64,000 bases of DNA from Thiovibrio frasassiensis (GTDB taxonomy: Bacteria > Desulfobacterota > Desulfobulbia > Desulfobulbales > Desulfurivibrionaceae). Location: assembly GCF_029607905.1 (NCBI RefSeq), contig NZ_JAPHEH010000001.1, forward strand, positions 124,001-188,000, written 5' to 3'. Numbering within the stretch: position 1 is the first letter of the stretch; the number at the start of each line of letters is the position of its first letter. Made by a program: the position numbers and the translations under genes. The notes beneath the pieces were generated by a model. That model saw only the letters and a list, made by a program, of their open reading frames with translations. It made no database searches and had not been told where the DNA came from. This document shows, in pieces, positions 7,439 through 15,420 of the stretch.

Positions 7439-8896
7439 ATGGCCGACCCCTGCAAGGTTTTGATCACCGGCGCCACCGGCTACATCGGCCGGCGTCTGAA
7501 GGACAGGCTGCTGAACCACCCGGAACTAGCCCTCCGGCTGCTGGTGCGCAACCGGCACAAGGTGCGGCCCGAGGTGCTCGCCAGGGTTGAGGTGGTGGAG
7601 GGCGACACCTTCAGCCCCGAGGCCTTGGCCGCAGCCCTTTCCGGCATCGAGGTCGCCTTCTACCTCATCCACTCCATGGGCTCGGGCCAGGATTTTGCAG
7701 AGCGCGACCGGCAAAGCGCCGTCAATTTCCGCGACGCCTGCATCGCAGCCGGGGTGAAGCGGCTCGTCTACCTGGGAGGGTTGGGGGTCAAGGAAAGCGC
7801 CAGCCGCCATCTCCTGAGCCGGATCGAAACCGGGGAACTCCTCAGTGCCCGCCCGGAAAGCTTGCAAACCATCTGGTTTCGGGCCGGGATCATCATCGGA
7901 GCGGGCAGCGCCAGCTTCGAGATCATCTACAACCTGCTCCAAAAACTGCCCCTCATGGTAACCCCGAAATGGGTCACCACCCGCACCCAGCCGGTGGCGG
8001 TGGACGACGTGCTCGCCTATCTGGAAGCGGCCATCGCCGTAAAGGTCCAAGGCGATCTGGTGGTGGACATCGGCGGCGAAGCCATGAGCTTTCGGGAGAT
8101 GATGCTCCGGGCCGCCAAGGTCATGGGGCTGCGAAGGTTGCTCCTGCCGGTGCCGGTGCTGAGCCCGCGCCTCTCCTCCTTCTGGCTGATCCTCTTTACC
8201 CCCATCCCCTACCGCATGGCCGCCGCCCTGGTGGAGGGGCTCAAATCGGAAACCGTTATTCAGAACGACCATGCCCAACGCCATTTCCCCGAGATAACGC
8301 CCCGCAGCTATGAAAGCGCGGTGCAGGCCGCCATCGCTGAGCTGGAGCAGGACCTGGTCATCAGCCGCTGGTGCGACAGCTCCACGGAGCCGTTCTGCGA
8401 CATCCTGCACCAGGACAACCCCGGCGCCCCCATCCTGCGGGACCGGAGGGAGATCCCCCTGCACGGGCTGGACCGATCCCTGGTCTACGCGGCAATCAAG
8501 GGGATCGGCGGCGCCGAAGGCTGGGGCGCCTACAATCTGCTCTGGCAGATTCGGGGTTTTTTGGACAAGCTGAGCGGCGGCTATGGCCTGAACCGCGGGA
8601 GGAGGCAGCAGAAGGAACTGCGGATGGGGGATGCCCTTGATTTCTGGAAGGTGGCCGATCTCAAGGAAAACAAACGGGTTCTGCTTGTGGCCCAGATGAA
8701 GGTGCCGGGCAAGGCCTGGCTTGAGTTCGACATCCAGGACGACCGGCTGGTGCAGACCGCCCATTTTCATCCGCGCGGGTTGCTGGGCAGAGTGTACTGG
8801 TATGCGGTCCTGCCCTTTCACGAACTGGTGTTCAAGAATCTTGCCGAAAAAATCGTGGCGCAAGCCGCCAACAAGAGCGTCGCCCCCCGGGGCTGA
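7439..8896 (+). CDS. NAD(P)-binding SDR protein with DUF2867 domain
   Basis: A 485-residue protein. Residues about 1-300 are an atypical short-chain dehydrogenase of the NmrA/complex-I-NDUFA9 kind: ITGATGYIGRRLKDRLL is the dinucleotide-binding glycine motif, and YLIHSMGSGQDFAERDR follows. Residues about 330-480 are a DUF2867 domain, containing a run of W/Y residues around GGAEGWGAYNLLWQIRGF and FHPRGLLGRVYWYAVLPFH. A GAGGAGTACCGC site fixes the start. This two-domain form is a known family of unknown substrate; roles in quinone or lipid metabolism are speculative. Confidence 0.85.
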   Translation: MADPCKVLITGATGYIGRRLKDRLLNHPELALRLLVRNRHKVRPEVLARVEVVEGDTFSPEALAAALSGIEVAFYLIHSMGSGQDFAERDRQSAVNFRDACIAAGVKRLVYLGGLGVKESASRHLLSRIETGELLSARPESLQTIWFRAGIIIGAGSASFEIIYNLLQKLPLMVTPKWVTTRTQPVAVDDVLAYLEAAIAVKVQGDLVVDIGGEAMSFREMMLRAAKVMGLRRLLLPVPVLSPRLSSFWLILFTPIPYRMAAALVEGLKSETVIQNDHAQRHFPEITPRSYESAVQAAIAELEQDLVISRWCDSSTEPFCDILHQDNPGAPILRDRREIPLHGLDRSLVYAAIKGIGGAEGWGAYNLLWQIRGFLDKLSGGYGLNRGRRQQKELRMGDALDFWKVADLKENKRVLLVAQMKVPGKAWLEFDIQDDRLVQTAHFHPRGLLGRVYWYAVLPFHELVFKNLAEKIVAQAANKSVAPRG

Positions 8897-8910
8897 ACAG
8901 GCGGCCCGGA

Positions 8911-9447
8911 CTATTTCCCGGCCAGGCCATCGACCACGGCCTTGTACTTTTCGTGGATCATTTTCCGGTCGAACTCCCAGAATTCGTCCAGCATCGCCTG
9001 GTCCTCGGCTTCGGAAAAATACGCACGGGAGGCGGGGAAAAACACCGTATCCTCTTTTTCGATATGCTTGGGATAAAAATCCACCAGGGTGTGCAAACAC
9101 CTGACAATCTCTTCCAGGGCAGAGGAGTCCCCGTTTCGATAGCGGGTATTTGCCTCGACCAACGCCTTGGTTGTAATCCTGCCGAACACATGCTCTTCAA
9201 TCAGTTCGTCCATGACCCGTTGGTCCGCCTCTGACAGCCCCTTTGTCTTCAAGTCCCGAAACAGGATATCCTCTTCCTTCCCGTGGTGGGCGCGGTCGGC
9301 ATAGGTTTGGACAAAATCAACCGCAATGTCAACAAACACGGGGTCGATTTTCTTGCTTTCCCCTGCCTCTACCAGGGCGTCCTGAATTACGGCGAGCATC
9401 CGTTCAATGAGCCGGTGCTCTATCATGAGCGGTCCGCGTGCTTGCAT
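8911..9447 (-). CDS. Hemerythrin-like HHE-domain protein
   Basis: A 178-residue four-helix protein expected to bind a di-iron centre and O2 or NO. Candidate iron ligands are in MIEHRLIERM (near 8), DRAHHGKEEDILF (near 51), LIEEHVFGR (near 82) and YPKHIEKEDTVFF (near 122). AAAAAGGAGAACAGC upstream of 9447 is a good ribosome-binding site. It is divergent from the histidine kinase gene at 9608 and convergent with the SDR gene. In anaerobes such proteins usually sense or scavenge oxygen or help repair iron-sulfur clusters; which applies here is not visible. Confidence 0.88.
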   Translation of the reverse strand: MQARGPLMIEHRLIERMLAVIQDALVEAGESKKIDPVFVDIAVDFVQTYADRAHHGKEEDILFRDLKTKGLSEADQRVMDELIEEHVFGRITTKALVEANTRYRNGDSSALEEIVRCLHTLVDFYPKHIEKEDTVFFPASRAYFSEAEDQAMLDEFWEFDRKMIHEKYKAVVDGLAGK

Positions 9448-9607
9448 GTGCTGTTCTCCTTTTTTCCGGTGTCCAATGGGCTATCGAATTGTTTTTTCTT
9501 TGCAAAAAGAGATTGCAGGGATAAGATTACCGGCACCAGCAACGCACGAGACCGGCACAATACCTCCGCAGCCAAAACCAAACCGACACAAGACCTTGCC
9601 GCCAAAC

Positions 9608-10774
9608 ATGAACGAAAACCTCTGTCCTTCCGAAACATCCCAGCAGCCGCGCTGCTCACGGGTTGAAATCGAAAACCTGAGCCAAGCCATCGGCGGCAAC
9701 CGTCAACTGCTGGACGTTCTGAATGCCTTCCCCGGCTTTGTCCTGGTTCTCAATCATACCCGGCAAATCGTTTTTGCCAACCAGGCTTTTCTGCATTTTC
9801 TTGGCGCCGCATCCCTTGCCGAGGTGCTGGGGAAAAAACCCGGGGACGCCCTGGCTTGCGAGCGTGCCGTGCAAAGCGTTCTGGGCTGCGGCACCACCGT
9901 CTTCTGTTCCACCTGCGGCGCGGCCAAAGCCACTCCCCCGCTTCTCCTGCACCAGCCGGAAAACGGCGATGCCCAGGAATGCCGGATCAGGCAGGCGGGC
10001 AGCGGCAAGTCCTTTGACTTCCGGGTGCAGACCGCGCCTTTTCCCGGCGGAAACGACAATCTCTATCTCTTTTTTCTCACCGATATCTCCCATGAAAAAA
10101 GGCGGCGGGCCCTGGAGCGCATCTTCTTCCACGATGTGGCCAATATTGCCACCGGCATGGTGGGCATGAGCCGGACCCTCTGCCAGAAAGAACTGGATGA
10201 GGAAAAAAAGAGGCAGTTTCAGGATGTTCTGCACCGCTATGCGCATCGGCTGGCCGATGAGGTCGAGGCGCAATCCGCCCTGGCCGCGGCGGAGAACAAC
10301 GACCTACACCTGCAGGGCGAACCCTGCGCTAGCCTTGCCCTGCTTGAGGAGGTGGTTGCCTTTTACAACAATATCGACAACGGCCGGACCAGCAGGGTGG
10401 AAATCAGCGCCGATGCCGTGGCATCGGAATTTTTCACCGACCCGCGCCTCCTGCACCGCATCCTGATCAACATGACCAAGAATGCCATTGAGGCCTCCCC
10501 CCCGGAGGCCATGATCCGCATCGGCTGCGAGCAGGCCGAAAACGGCCTGGACTTCTGGGTCCATAACCACGGCTGCATGCCCGAAAAAATACAATTGCAG
10601 ATCTTCCAGCGCTCCTTCTCCACCAAGGGGGCGGGGCGGGGTTTGGGCACCTACAGCATCAAGCTGCTGGGCGAACGCTACCTGAAAGGCAAGGTCAGCT
10701 TCACCTCCTCGCCGGAAAACGGCACCACCTTCCGCTTCCGCTGCCCCCGCAACATCAAGGCAGCCTCTTCCTGA
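9608..10774 (+). CDS. PAS-domain sensor histidine kinase
   Basis: A 388-residue cytoplasmic kinase without membrane segments. Residues about 30-155 form a PAS domain containing a cysteine cluster (LACERAVQSVLGCGTTVFCS followed by TCG), which could bind metal or sense redox. The phosphoacceptor box is FFHDVANIATGM (near 174), with N box MTKNAIEAS and G box GAGRGLGTYSIKLLG. The start at 9608 lacks a clear ribosome-binding site; no better in-frame start was found. No response regulator is adjacent, so the partner lies elsewhere. Confidence 0.82.
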   Translation: MNENLCPSETSQQPRCSRVEIENLSQAIGGNRQLLDVLNAFPGFVLVLNHTRQIVFANQAFLHFLGAASLAEVLGKKPGDALACERAVQSVLGCGTTVFCSTCGAAKATPPLLLHQPENGDAQECRIRQAGSGKSFDFRVQTAPFPGGNDNLYLFFLTDISHEKRRRALERIFFHDVANIATGMVGMSRTLCQKELDEEKKRQFQDVLHRYAHRLADEVEAQSALAAAENNDLHLQGEPCASLALLEEVVAFYNNIDNGRTSRVEISADAVASEFFTDPRLLHRILINMTKNAIEASPPEAMIRIGCEQAENGLDFWVHNHGCMPEKIQLQIFQRSFSTKGAGRGLGTYSIKLLGERYLKGKVSFTSSPENGTTFRFRCPRNIKAASS

Positions 10775-10967
10775 GGCTGGCCGTCCCTGGTTACGCCCTG
10801 CCTGCACCAACCTTGCCGTGCAACGCGGCAGGGAGAGAGATTGACACCCTGCCCAAAAAAATGCGATGCTTCTTAAAGCTCTTTGCCCCACTACCGGAAG
10901 GGCAAAGGGCAAATCCCTTGCGTGCTTACCCGCAGCCCGCAACACCTCCATACCCGAGGAGAAAAAC

Positions 10968-11387
10968 ATGCAAATACTGAAGGAATTCAAAGAGTTTGCC
11001 ATGCGCGGCAACGTGGTGGACATGGCAATCGGCATCATCATCGGCAGCGCCTTTGGCAAGATCGTCAGCTCCCTGGTCCAGGACGTGATCATGCCGCCGA
11101 TCGGCTTAATCATGGGCAATGTGGATTTTTCCAACCTGGTCCTCACCCTCAGGGAAAAAAGCGAGACCGCGGAGGCGATCACCCTCAAATACGGGGTGTT
11201 CATCAACACCATCCTGGATTTCACCATCGTGGCCTTCGCGATCTTCATGCTGATCAAGCAGATGAACCGACTCAAGAAAAAGGAGGAAGCGGTTATCGCG
11301 GAACCGACCACCAAGGAATGCCCGCACTGCTGCTCCGCCATCCCGCTCAAGGCAGTGCGTTGCCCGCAGTGCACCTCGGAGCTGTAA
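10968..11387 (+). CDS. mscL: Large-conductance mechanosensitive channel MscL
   Basis: A 139-residue inner-membrane pore that opens under hypo-osmotic tension. The N-terminal [20 protein letters not shown] is the family signature, followed by TM1 ([18 protein letters not shown]) and TM2 ([20 protein letters not shown]). The start at 10968 follows CGAGGAGAAAAAC. The C-terminal tail carries CPHC and, 11 residues later, CPQC, a zinc-ribbon-like pair. A TTGACA box at 10841-10846 may belong to its promoter, but the -10 is weak. A long hairpin follows at 11391. Confidence 0.95.
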   Translation: MQILKEFKEFAMRGNVVDMAIGIIIGSAFGKIVSSLVQDVIMPPIGLIMGNVDFSNLVLTLREKSETAEAITLKYGVFINTILDFTIVAFAIFMLIKQMNRLKKKEEAVIAEPTTKECPHCCSAIPLKAVRCPQCTSEL

Positions 11388-11390
11388 GGG

Positions 11391-11460
11391 ATGCAAGAGT
11401 TGGCAGACAGAAACAAAACCTTTTCGGAGCCAGCCGCGAAGGTTTTGTTTCTGCTTGCAT
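11391..11460. terminator. Long hairpin after mscL
   Basis: A perfect 15-bp stem, CAGAAACAAAACCTT (11408-11422) with AAGGTTTTGTTTCTG (11439-11453), inside a second stem ATGCAAG (11391-11397) / CTTGCAT (11454-11460). There is no U-run, so it may terminate in either direction, less typically, or stabilise the mscL mRNA end. Confidence 0.55.
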
Positions 11461-11521
11461 AGGGGGATGCCCAGCGCAGGAAACACCGGCAGGCGTAACG
11501 GTTGCGCAGGGAATGCGGGTC

Positions 11522-12052
11522 TTAAATGGGCAGGCGCAAGGCGGCGAGCTTCCAGGAAAAGAGCCCCTCGCGATGGAAGACCAGGCCGATGGCCTCTCCG
11601 GTTTCATTCTTTTGCGTTACGGTAAAGACAAAACGATTCAAGCCCTCATACGCCATCGAGGTCTCGGTACCCGGCTTTGACTCGGACGACTTGCTCTCGT
11701 TCCCGGCAGGCTGCGCCTGCTCCTTATCCCCTTCCATCATAATGGCGAGACTCTCGGGCGTCACCAACGCCTCGACAATCGGGTTGATCAAAGCCGCGGC
11801 CATCGCTTCGCCCATGGCGGCAAAAGGATTTTCGCCCTTCTCCTTGCCCAACTGGGCAGAGAGCTTCGCATTGAAGGTTGTCCTCAAGTCCTCTTTTACC
11901 GCCGGAAAATCAACGTAGCCGGAAAGCTTGGCTGCATTTTTTTCCTCGGCTGCCGAGCGCATACCGTTCACGGTGAGATACGGGGTGCAATAAAACCATA
12001 CAACGAGCACGACAAGCAGTGCGGCGATAGCGTTCGTAATTTTTTTGTTCAT
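11522..12052 (-). CDS. DUF2939 family membrane-anchored protein
   Basis: A 176-residue protein. A hydrophobic N-terminal segment (IAALLVVLVVWFYCTPYLTV, residues about 8-27) is a signal anchor; the rest is exported and has the DUF2939 pattern (AAEEKNAAKLSGYVDFPAVK, then KLSAQLGKEK and MAAALINPIVEALVTPESLA). A serine/lysine-rich linker separates a C-terminal strand-rich part. Three in-frame ATGs lie close together; 12052 is preferred because AAGGA lies eight bases before it. The function of the family is unknown. Confidence 0.8.
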   Translation of the reverse strand: MNKKITNAIAALLVVLVVWFYCTPYLTVNGMRSAAEEKNAAKLSGYVDFPAVKEDLRTTFNAKLSAQLGKEKGENPFAAMGEAMAAALINPIVEALVTPESLAIMMEGDKEQAQPAGNESKSSESKPGTETSMAYEGLNRFVFTVTQKNETGEAIGLVFHREGLFSWKLAALRLPI

Positions 12053-12098
12053 GTTCATCATCCTTGGTTTGTTTGACGTTTCCGCCATCTTTTTTGGT

Positions 12099-13133
12099 TT
12101 AATTTTCGGAATTGAGTTGTCCACATGCCGCCAAGACATCATCGCCCTTGGCACTTCTTATTAAGGTCGGGATCTTGAACGTATCCAAAACCTCTTTAAA
12201 CTTTTCAATTGTATCCAGATTCGGCCGCTTGTACTGCGATCCGGGAAAGGCGTTAAAGGGAATCAGGTTTATATAGGCACTTTTCCCTGCCAGCATGGTG
12301 CCCAGTTTTTCAGCATCCTCAGGAGAATCATTAAAATCTTTAATCAAAATATATTCATAGGTAACAAATTGTTTTCTGCTTAAAGATATCCGGTCAATAC
12401 AGGCCAACACTTCAGCCAGTGGATATTTCCGATTAATGGGAATAAGCTCGCTTCGCTTTTCTTCAAAGGGCGAATGAAGAGACAAGGCAAGGTTCACCCC
12501 GGGGATTTCCCGACTCCACCTTTGAAGTCCGGGGATATAACCAGAGGTGGAAATAGTAATCTTTTGAACCCCAATTGAAGTGCCGTGTTGTGACAAGAAT
12601 ATTTCGCACGCTTTTTTGACACCATCAAAATTATGTAACGGTTCGCCCTGGCCCATAAAAACAATATTTAAAATCCTCTCTTCTCCAACCCTGTTTTTCG
12701 CCAACCAACGCCAAGCCTGGAGAAACTGGCCAACAATCTCACCTGTGGTCAAATTCCTTTTAAGACCTTGTTTTCCGGTAGAGCAAAAAGAACAATTCAT
12801 CGCACAGCCAACCTGCGAGGAAAGACAGATAGAATATTTATTATGAAACGGGATAAGGACGGTCTCAATCTTGTGATTGTCTTGAAGCGTAAAAAGAAAT
12901 TTTACGGTCCGATCTTTTGACTCATGAACCGTATCGATTTCGGGGAGAGAGAAGTCGAAATTATCCTGAAAAAATGCCAAGGCGCCTTTTGCAATTTTCT
13001 CCTGGCATTGAGAACTTTCTTTTTTCTTGTAATGCCAATTAAAAAGAATTGATGCGGCCGAGTGGTTCAAATCATTCTGACCGAGAACCATTTCCAAATC
13101 AGAATAACTCAGATCATAAAAGGATTGTTTCAA
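12099..13133 (-). CDS. RlmN/Cfr-type radical-SAM rRNA methyltransferase-like protein
   Basis: A 344-residue radical-SAM enzyme of the family that methylates C2 (RlmN) or C8 (Cfr) of adenosine 2503 in 23S rRNA. The cluster motif CAMNCSFCSTGKQGLKRNL (near 111), GEPLHNFDGVKKA, SLHSPFEEKRSELIPINRKY, INLIPFNAFPGSQYKRP and the C-terminal catalytic cysteine in GDDVLAACGQL (near 334) are all present. The sequence reads MGQGEP where RlmN normally has MGMGEP. The gene is clearly AT-richer than its chromosomal neighbours and sits beside the cassette array, consistent with transfer. RlmN-like is more likely than Cfr because of CSTG/LKRNLT and the PINRKYP segment, but the site modified cannot be told by eye. 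Confidence 0.85.
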   Translation of the reverse strand: MKQSFYDLSYSDLEMVLGQNDLNHSAASILFNWHYKKKESSQCQEKIAKGALAFFQDNFDFSLPEIDTVHESKDRTVKFLFTLQDNHKIETVLIPFHNKYSICLSSQVGCAMNCSFCSTGKQGLKRNLTTGEIVGQFLQAWRWLAKNRVGEERILNIVFMGQGEPLHNFDGVKKACEIFLSQHGTSIGVQKITISTSGYIPGLQRWSREIPGVNLALSLHSPFEEKRSELIPINRKYPLAEVLACIDRISLSRKQFVTYEYILIKDFNDSPEDAEKLGTMLAGKSAYINLIPFNAFPGSQYKRPNLDTIEKFKEVLDTFKIPTLIRSAKGDDVLAACGQLNSEN

Positions 13134-13208
13134 GAAATATCTCTTTGCAATATCAACATGTTACCAATGCCAGACACGTCAGAATCAGTACCAAAACAGA
13201 GCCTGTTT

Positions 13209-13385
13209 TCAAGACTCTGAAACATTCTGATACTGCGCCTGAACGTTCTTCAGCTTGCTATAAAACTCTTCCTCTGAAACAACCCCCTTCTCAATAAGCA
13301 ACTGTGCGATTGCATCGAGCCGAATCATTTGCGCCATCACAAGTTCATCGGTTGTGACCACTTCTTTGTTATCATCTTTTGACAT
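13209..13385 (-). CDS. Small hypothetical protein (58 aa)
   Basis: A short acidic, helical protein (IAQLLIEKGVVSEEEFYSKL in its second half), without cysteines or membrane segments. GGGAACAAAACCT before 13385 is a weak ribosome-binding site. It starts 43 bases after the last attC-like site and has no attC of its own downstream, so it is either the first gene past the cassette array or a cassette that has lost its site. The C-terminal half resembles short proteins of no known function. Confidence 0.6.
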   Translation of the reverse strand: MSKDDNKEVVTTDELVMAQMIRLDAIAQLLIEKGVVSEEEFYSKLKNVQAQYQNVSES

Positions 13386-13427
13386 AGGTTTTGTTCCCGT
13401 TTCTGTTTCTCTTGTTTGGTTTTGTAA

Positions 13428-13495
13428 ACATAACGTTTTAAACAATGGGCAAGGAACCACAGTCCACATAGTACCGCTTGATTTATTGGTTATGT
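13428..13495 (-). other. attC-like recombination site C
   Basis: On the minus strand the site begins with ACATAAC (R'' box, 13489-13495) and ends with GTTATGT (R' box, 13428-13434), 68 bp apart end to end. Inner complementary stretches (AATAAATCAAG against CATTGTTTAAAAC) allow partial folding. It follows the two-gene cassette ending at 13528. It is the weakest of the three sites, because the inner stem is imperfect. Confidence 0.55.
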
Positions 13496-13527
13496 GATCA
13501 TTTATTATTTTTAATTGCCTGTATCAT

Positions 13528-13917
13528 TTAGAGTGATTGGCACTGTATGTCGTGCATTCCATAAGAATAATCCACATGTTTTTCCCCATCTTTTACAATA
13601 AATGCCGTGCCAAGAATCTGTTGCTTCCCCTTTTTATTTTTGGGGTAAATAACAAACTCAGCCATGTCAGTTCCATACGTTTTTTTGTTATTAAAATGAA
13701 AAATAATATTATGAGCGTATCCATCATCGTGCTTTCTAGAATAAACAAGATTACCTTCAACAGAACGATCTATAAAGTCTGAAAGTTTGGCTTTACCGCT
13801 AACAGTATCCCAACCAATAATTGTATGCATAAACATGCCGTCTATTGAACAAGTTATATTTTCCGCATGTGCAGACACAGTTAAAAGTAACAGCAATAGT
13901 GCAAGAAAATACTTCAT
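13528..13917 (-). CDS. Secreted hypothetical protein in cassette 3
   Basis: A 129-residue protein with a clear signal peptide (KYFLALLLLLLTVSAHA, cleavage likely after residue 18) and a small mature domain rich in aromatic and basic residues. The mature part begins ENITCSID and ends DIQCQSL, so two cysteines could form a disulfide. The start codon overlaps the stop of the preceding gene in an ATGA arrangement, indicating coupled translation within one cassette. No known family is recognised. A periplasmic partner of the upstream protein is a reasonable guess. Confidence 0.7.
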   Translation of the reverse strand: MKYFLALLLLLLTVSAHAENITCSIDGMFMHTIIGWDTVSGKAKLSDFIDRSVEGNLVYSRKHDDGYAHNIIFHFNNKKTYGTDMAEFVIYPKNKKGKQQILGTAFIVKDGEKHVDYSYGMHDIQCQSL

Positions 13918-14354
13918 ATTTTTATCCTGTTTATTTTTAATAGTATGAAATTAAGCCAATCCGTTTTGCAAGGCTGATCCCACGTTGAGAAACTCTCAAT
14001 AATATTGACTTTGTTTTGTGGAATTGCTCCGTAGTTATATTCTTCATTTGATCCGATTAATGGCTTGGATTGATCTGGAAATTGGTCAATAGTTATATCG
14101 TAGATTAAATTGTCAATAGATAGCCAAAAATGGCTTTCATTTCTATACGTGCCAGTAACCAACAATATGTTTCTTTCAGGATATAATTTATTTGCAGTAG
14201 CCCCTAACAAGTATGATGCAAACTCACAACAATTTTTCGGGAAACCATGAATGTAAGGGATTCTTGTTGACTTATGACCAATAAATGACGGAAGGCTTTC
14301 CTGTATACCTTCTTCGATAAGAATCTCCCTGACTCGCTTAGATAAATTTTTCAG
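13914..14354 (-). CDS. Cysteine-protease/transglutaminase-like protein in cassette 3
   Basis: About 146 residues. The only in-frame start that keeps the conserved N-terminal part is CTG at 14354; a nearby ATG (14367-14365) is one base out of frame, so either a rare start is used or a single-base frameshift has occurred. A shorter TTG start at 14210 would remove the likely nucleophile. The sequence has KNCCEFASYLLGA (Cys), then ESHFWLSIDNLIYDIT (His) and DITIDQFPD (Asp), the Cys-His-Asp order of papain/transglutaminase-like folds. It is coupled by ATGA to the secreted protein gene. Substrate unknown. Confidence 0.55.
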   Translation of the reverse strand: MKNLSKRVREILIEEGIQESLPSFIGHKSTRIPYIHGFPKNCCEFASYLLGATANKLYPERNILLVTGTYRNESHFWLSIDNLIYDITIDQFPDQSKPLIGSNEEYNYGAIPQNKVNIIESFSTWDQPCKTDWLNFILLKINRIKI

Positions 14355-14373
14355 TTTATTGTCTCATAATTGC

Positions 14374-14446
14374 ACATAACGTTTGTGCTCACCCGCGCGA
14401 AGGGAGCGGTAGTAACCGTAGCGTTGGGTGCAGTACCTTGTTAGCT
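14374..14446 (-). other. attC-like recombination site B
   Basis: Minus strand: R'' AGCTAAC (14440-14446), then AAGGTACTGCACCC, an inner section, GGGTGAGCACAAAC and R' GTTATGT (14374-14380). The arms GCACCC/GGGTGAGC pair, as in bottom-strand attC hairpins. The stop codon of the membrane protein gene (14441-14443) lies within R''. This is the best-formed site of the array. Confidence 0.72.
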
Positions 14447-15337
14447 GATTACTCTAACGAAAAATAATATTGGCCAGGATAATAAACAAAGAAGCCCCAC
14501 AATGGTTAAAACTGGCAGCTCAAAAACCCACTTCGTTTCAAGAATAACAACTGCACGCTTGGACAGCCTTTTTGCGCCCCCGATGAAAAGAATAGAAAAA
14601 ACAAAGCAAAACCAAATAATTGATGTAGTGTACGTAGTCAATATAAACGAAAGCCAGACACTTCCATTGCCTTGAATTAGGGAATAATCGTTTTTTATAC
14701 ACTCCAAGCTCAAAAGAGCAAGATCTCCAGGAAGGATATATGCCGAATAGAGCGTCCCACTAGCATGCCCCGCAAACCAAATGAGCGAAGTTAAGAACAG
14801 GTCGAGTATAAATAGCGCTGGAAGATTCGCGTTTTTTTCTGTTGCTTTTTTCAATATCCACCCAGTTTCCGCTATTGATACGAAGTCTGGGAGTATATTA
14901 ATGCCTGATGAGTCGAAAAGAACGGCTGCAATATAAATATGATTTAACTTCTCGATAACACCATCAGAATAGCCGAGCCATTCGAAAAAGTAATTATTCT
15001 TGGAGAGATCTATATATTCAAACCCTCCGAGGTATATCGAAATGCGGGTGAGTATAATATAAAATATAAAGGTAAAAAGAATAGAGCTAACGATCGCGGA
15101 GATTAGACGCCGAAATGAAAATATCTTTTCACCATATACTAGATTAAAGAATTCGAGGAACTTTGCGTTTATTTGATCACGATCACTCCATTTTATAAGC
15201 TGCAAGTTCACCCACCAATCTGCTGTAAAATTCCGCCAATCCCTTAATCGGCCTGAAAAATGCAAATAGCCCTCAATGACTCCAGCCATCGCGAGAATCG
15301 GTTCCTGTATTGACCAAAGTTGAGAGTAGGTAATCAT
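14441..15337 (-). CDS. Multi-pass membrane protein in cassette 2
   Basis: A 298-residue protein with about four to six hydrophobic segments, for example AIVSSILFTFIFYIILT (near 85), LPALFILDLFLTSLIWFAGH (near 175), LSFILTTYTTSIIWFCFVFS (near 228) and LPVLTIVGLLCLLSWPILFF (near 274). The N-terminal 80 residues are soluble and aromatic. Strongly AT-rich with unusual codon use for this chromosome. No family is recognised. Its stop lies in attC B, and its start is 16 bases after the R' box of attC A. Confidence 0.7.
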   Translation of the reverse strand: MITYSQLWSIQEPILAMAGVIEGYLHFSGRLRDWRNFTADWWVNLQLIKWSDRDQINAKFLEFFNLVYGEKIFSFRRLISAIVSSILFTFIFYIILTRISIYLGGFEYIDLSKNNYFFEWLGYSDGVIEKLNHIYIAAVLFDSSGINILPDFVSIAETGWILKKATEKNANLPALFILDLFLTSLIWFAGHASGTLYSAYILPGDLALLSLECIKNDYSLIQGNGSVWLSFILTTYTTSIIWFCFVFSILFIGGAKRLSKRAVVILETKWVFELPVLTIVGLLCLLSWPILFFVRVIS

Positions 15338-15352
15338 TTTTTCCTTTTAGTC

Positions 15353-15420
15353 AGTTAACGACAGCGCTCAGGGAAAATTGGCCGGAGGCCAAATTTTCCC
15401 CCTGGGGCACATTGTTAGCC
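15353..15420 (-). other. attC-like recombination site A
   Basis: Minus strand: R'' GGCTAAC (15414-15420), a long foldable interior with GGGAAAATTTGGCC opposite GGCCAATTTTCCC, and R' GTTAACT (15353-15359). The stop codon of the cassette 1 gene (15415-15417) is inside R''. The stem is nearly perfect, with one unpaired base, as expected for an attC bottom-strand hairpin. Confidence 0.72.

Noticed and set aside
10841-10870. TTGACA with a weak -10 as the mscL promoter
   Set aside because: The -10 (GATGCT) and the 18-base spacing are poor, so it is mentioned only in the mscL entry and not listed as a feature.
13050-13090. A GGTTCAAATC stretch resembling a tRNA T-loop
   Set aside because: It lies inside the RlmN-like coding sequence and lacks the acceptor, D and anticodon stems.
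13140-13208. A possible fourth attC site between the RlmN-like gene and the 58-aa gene
   Set aside because: No pair of RYYYAAC/GTTRRRY-type boxes with complementary arms could be found in this stretch.
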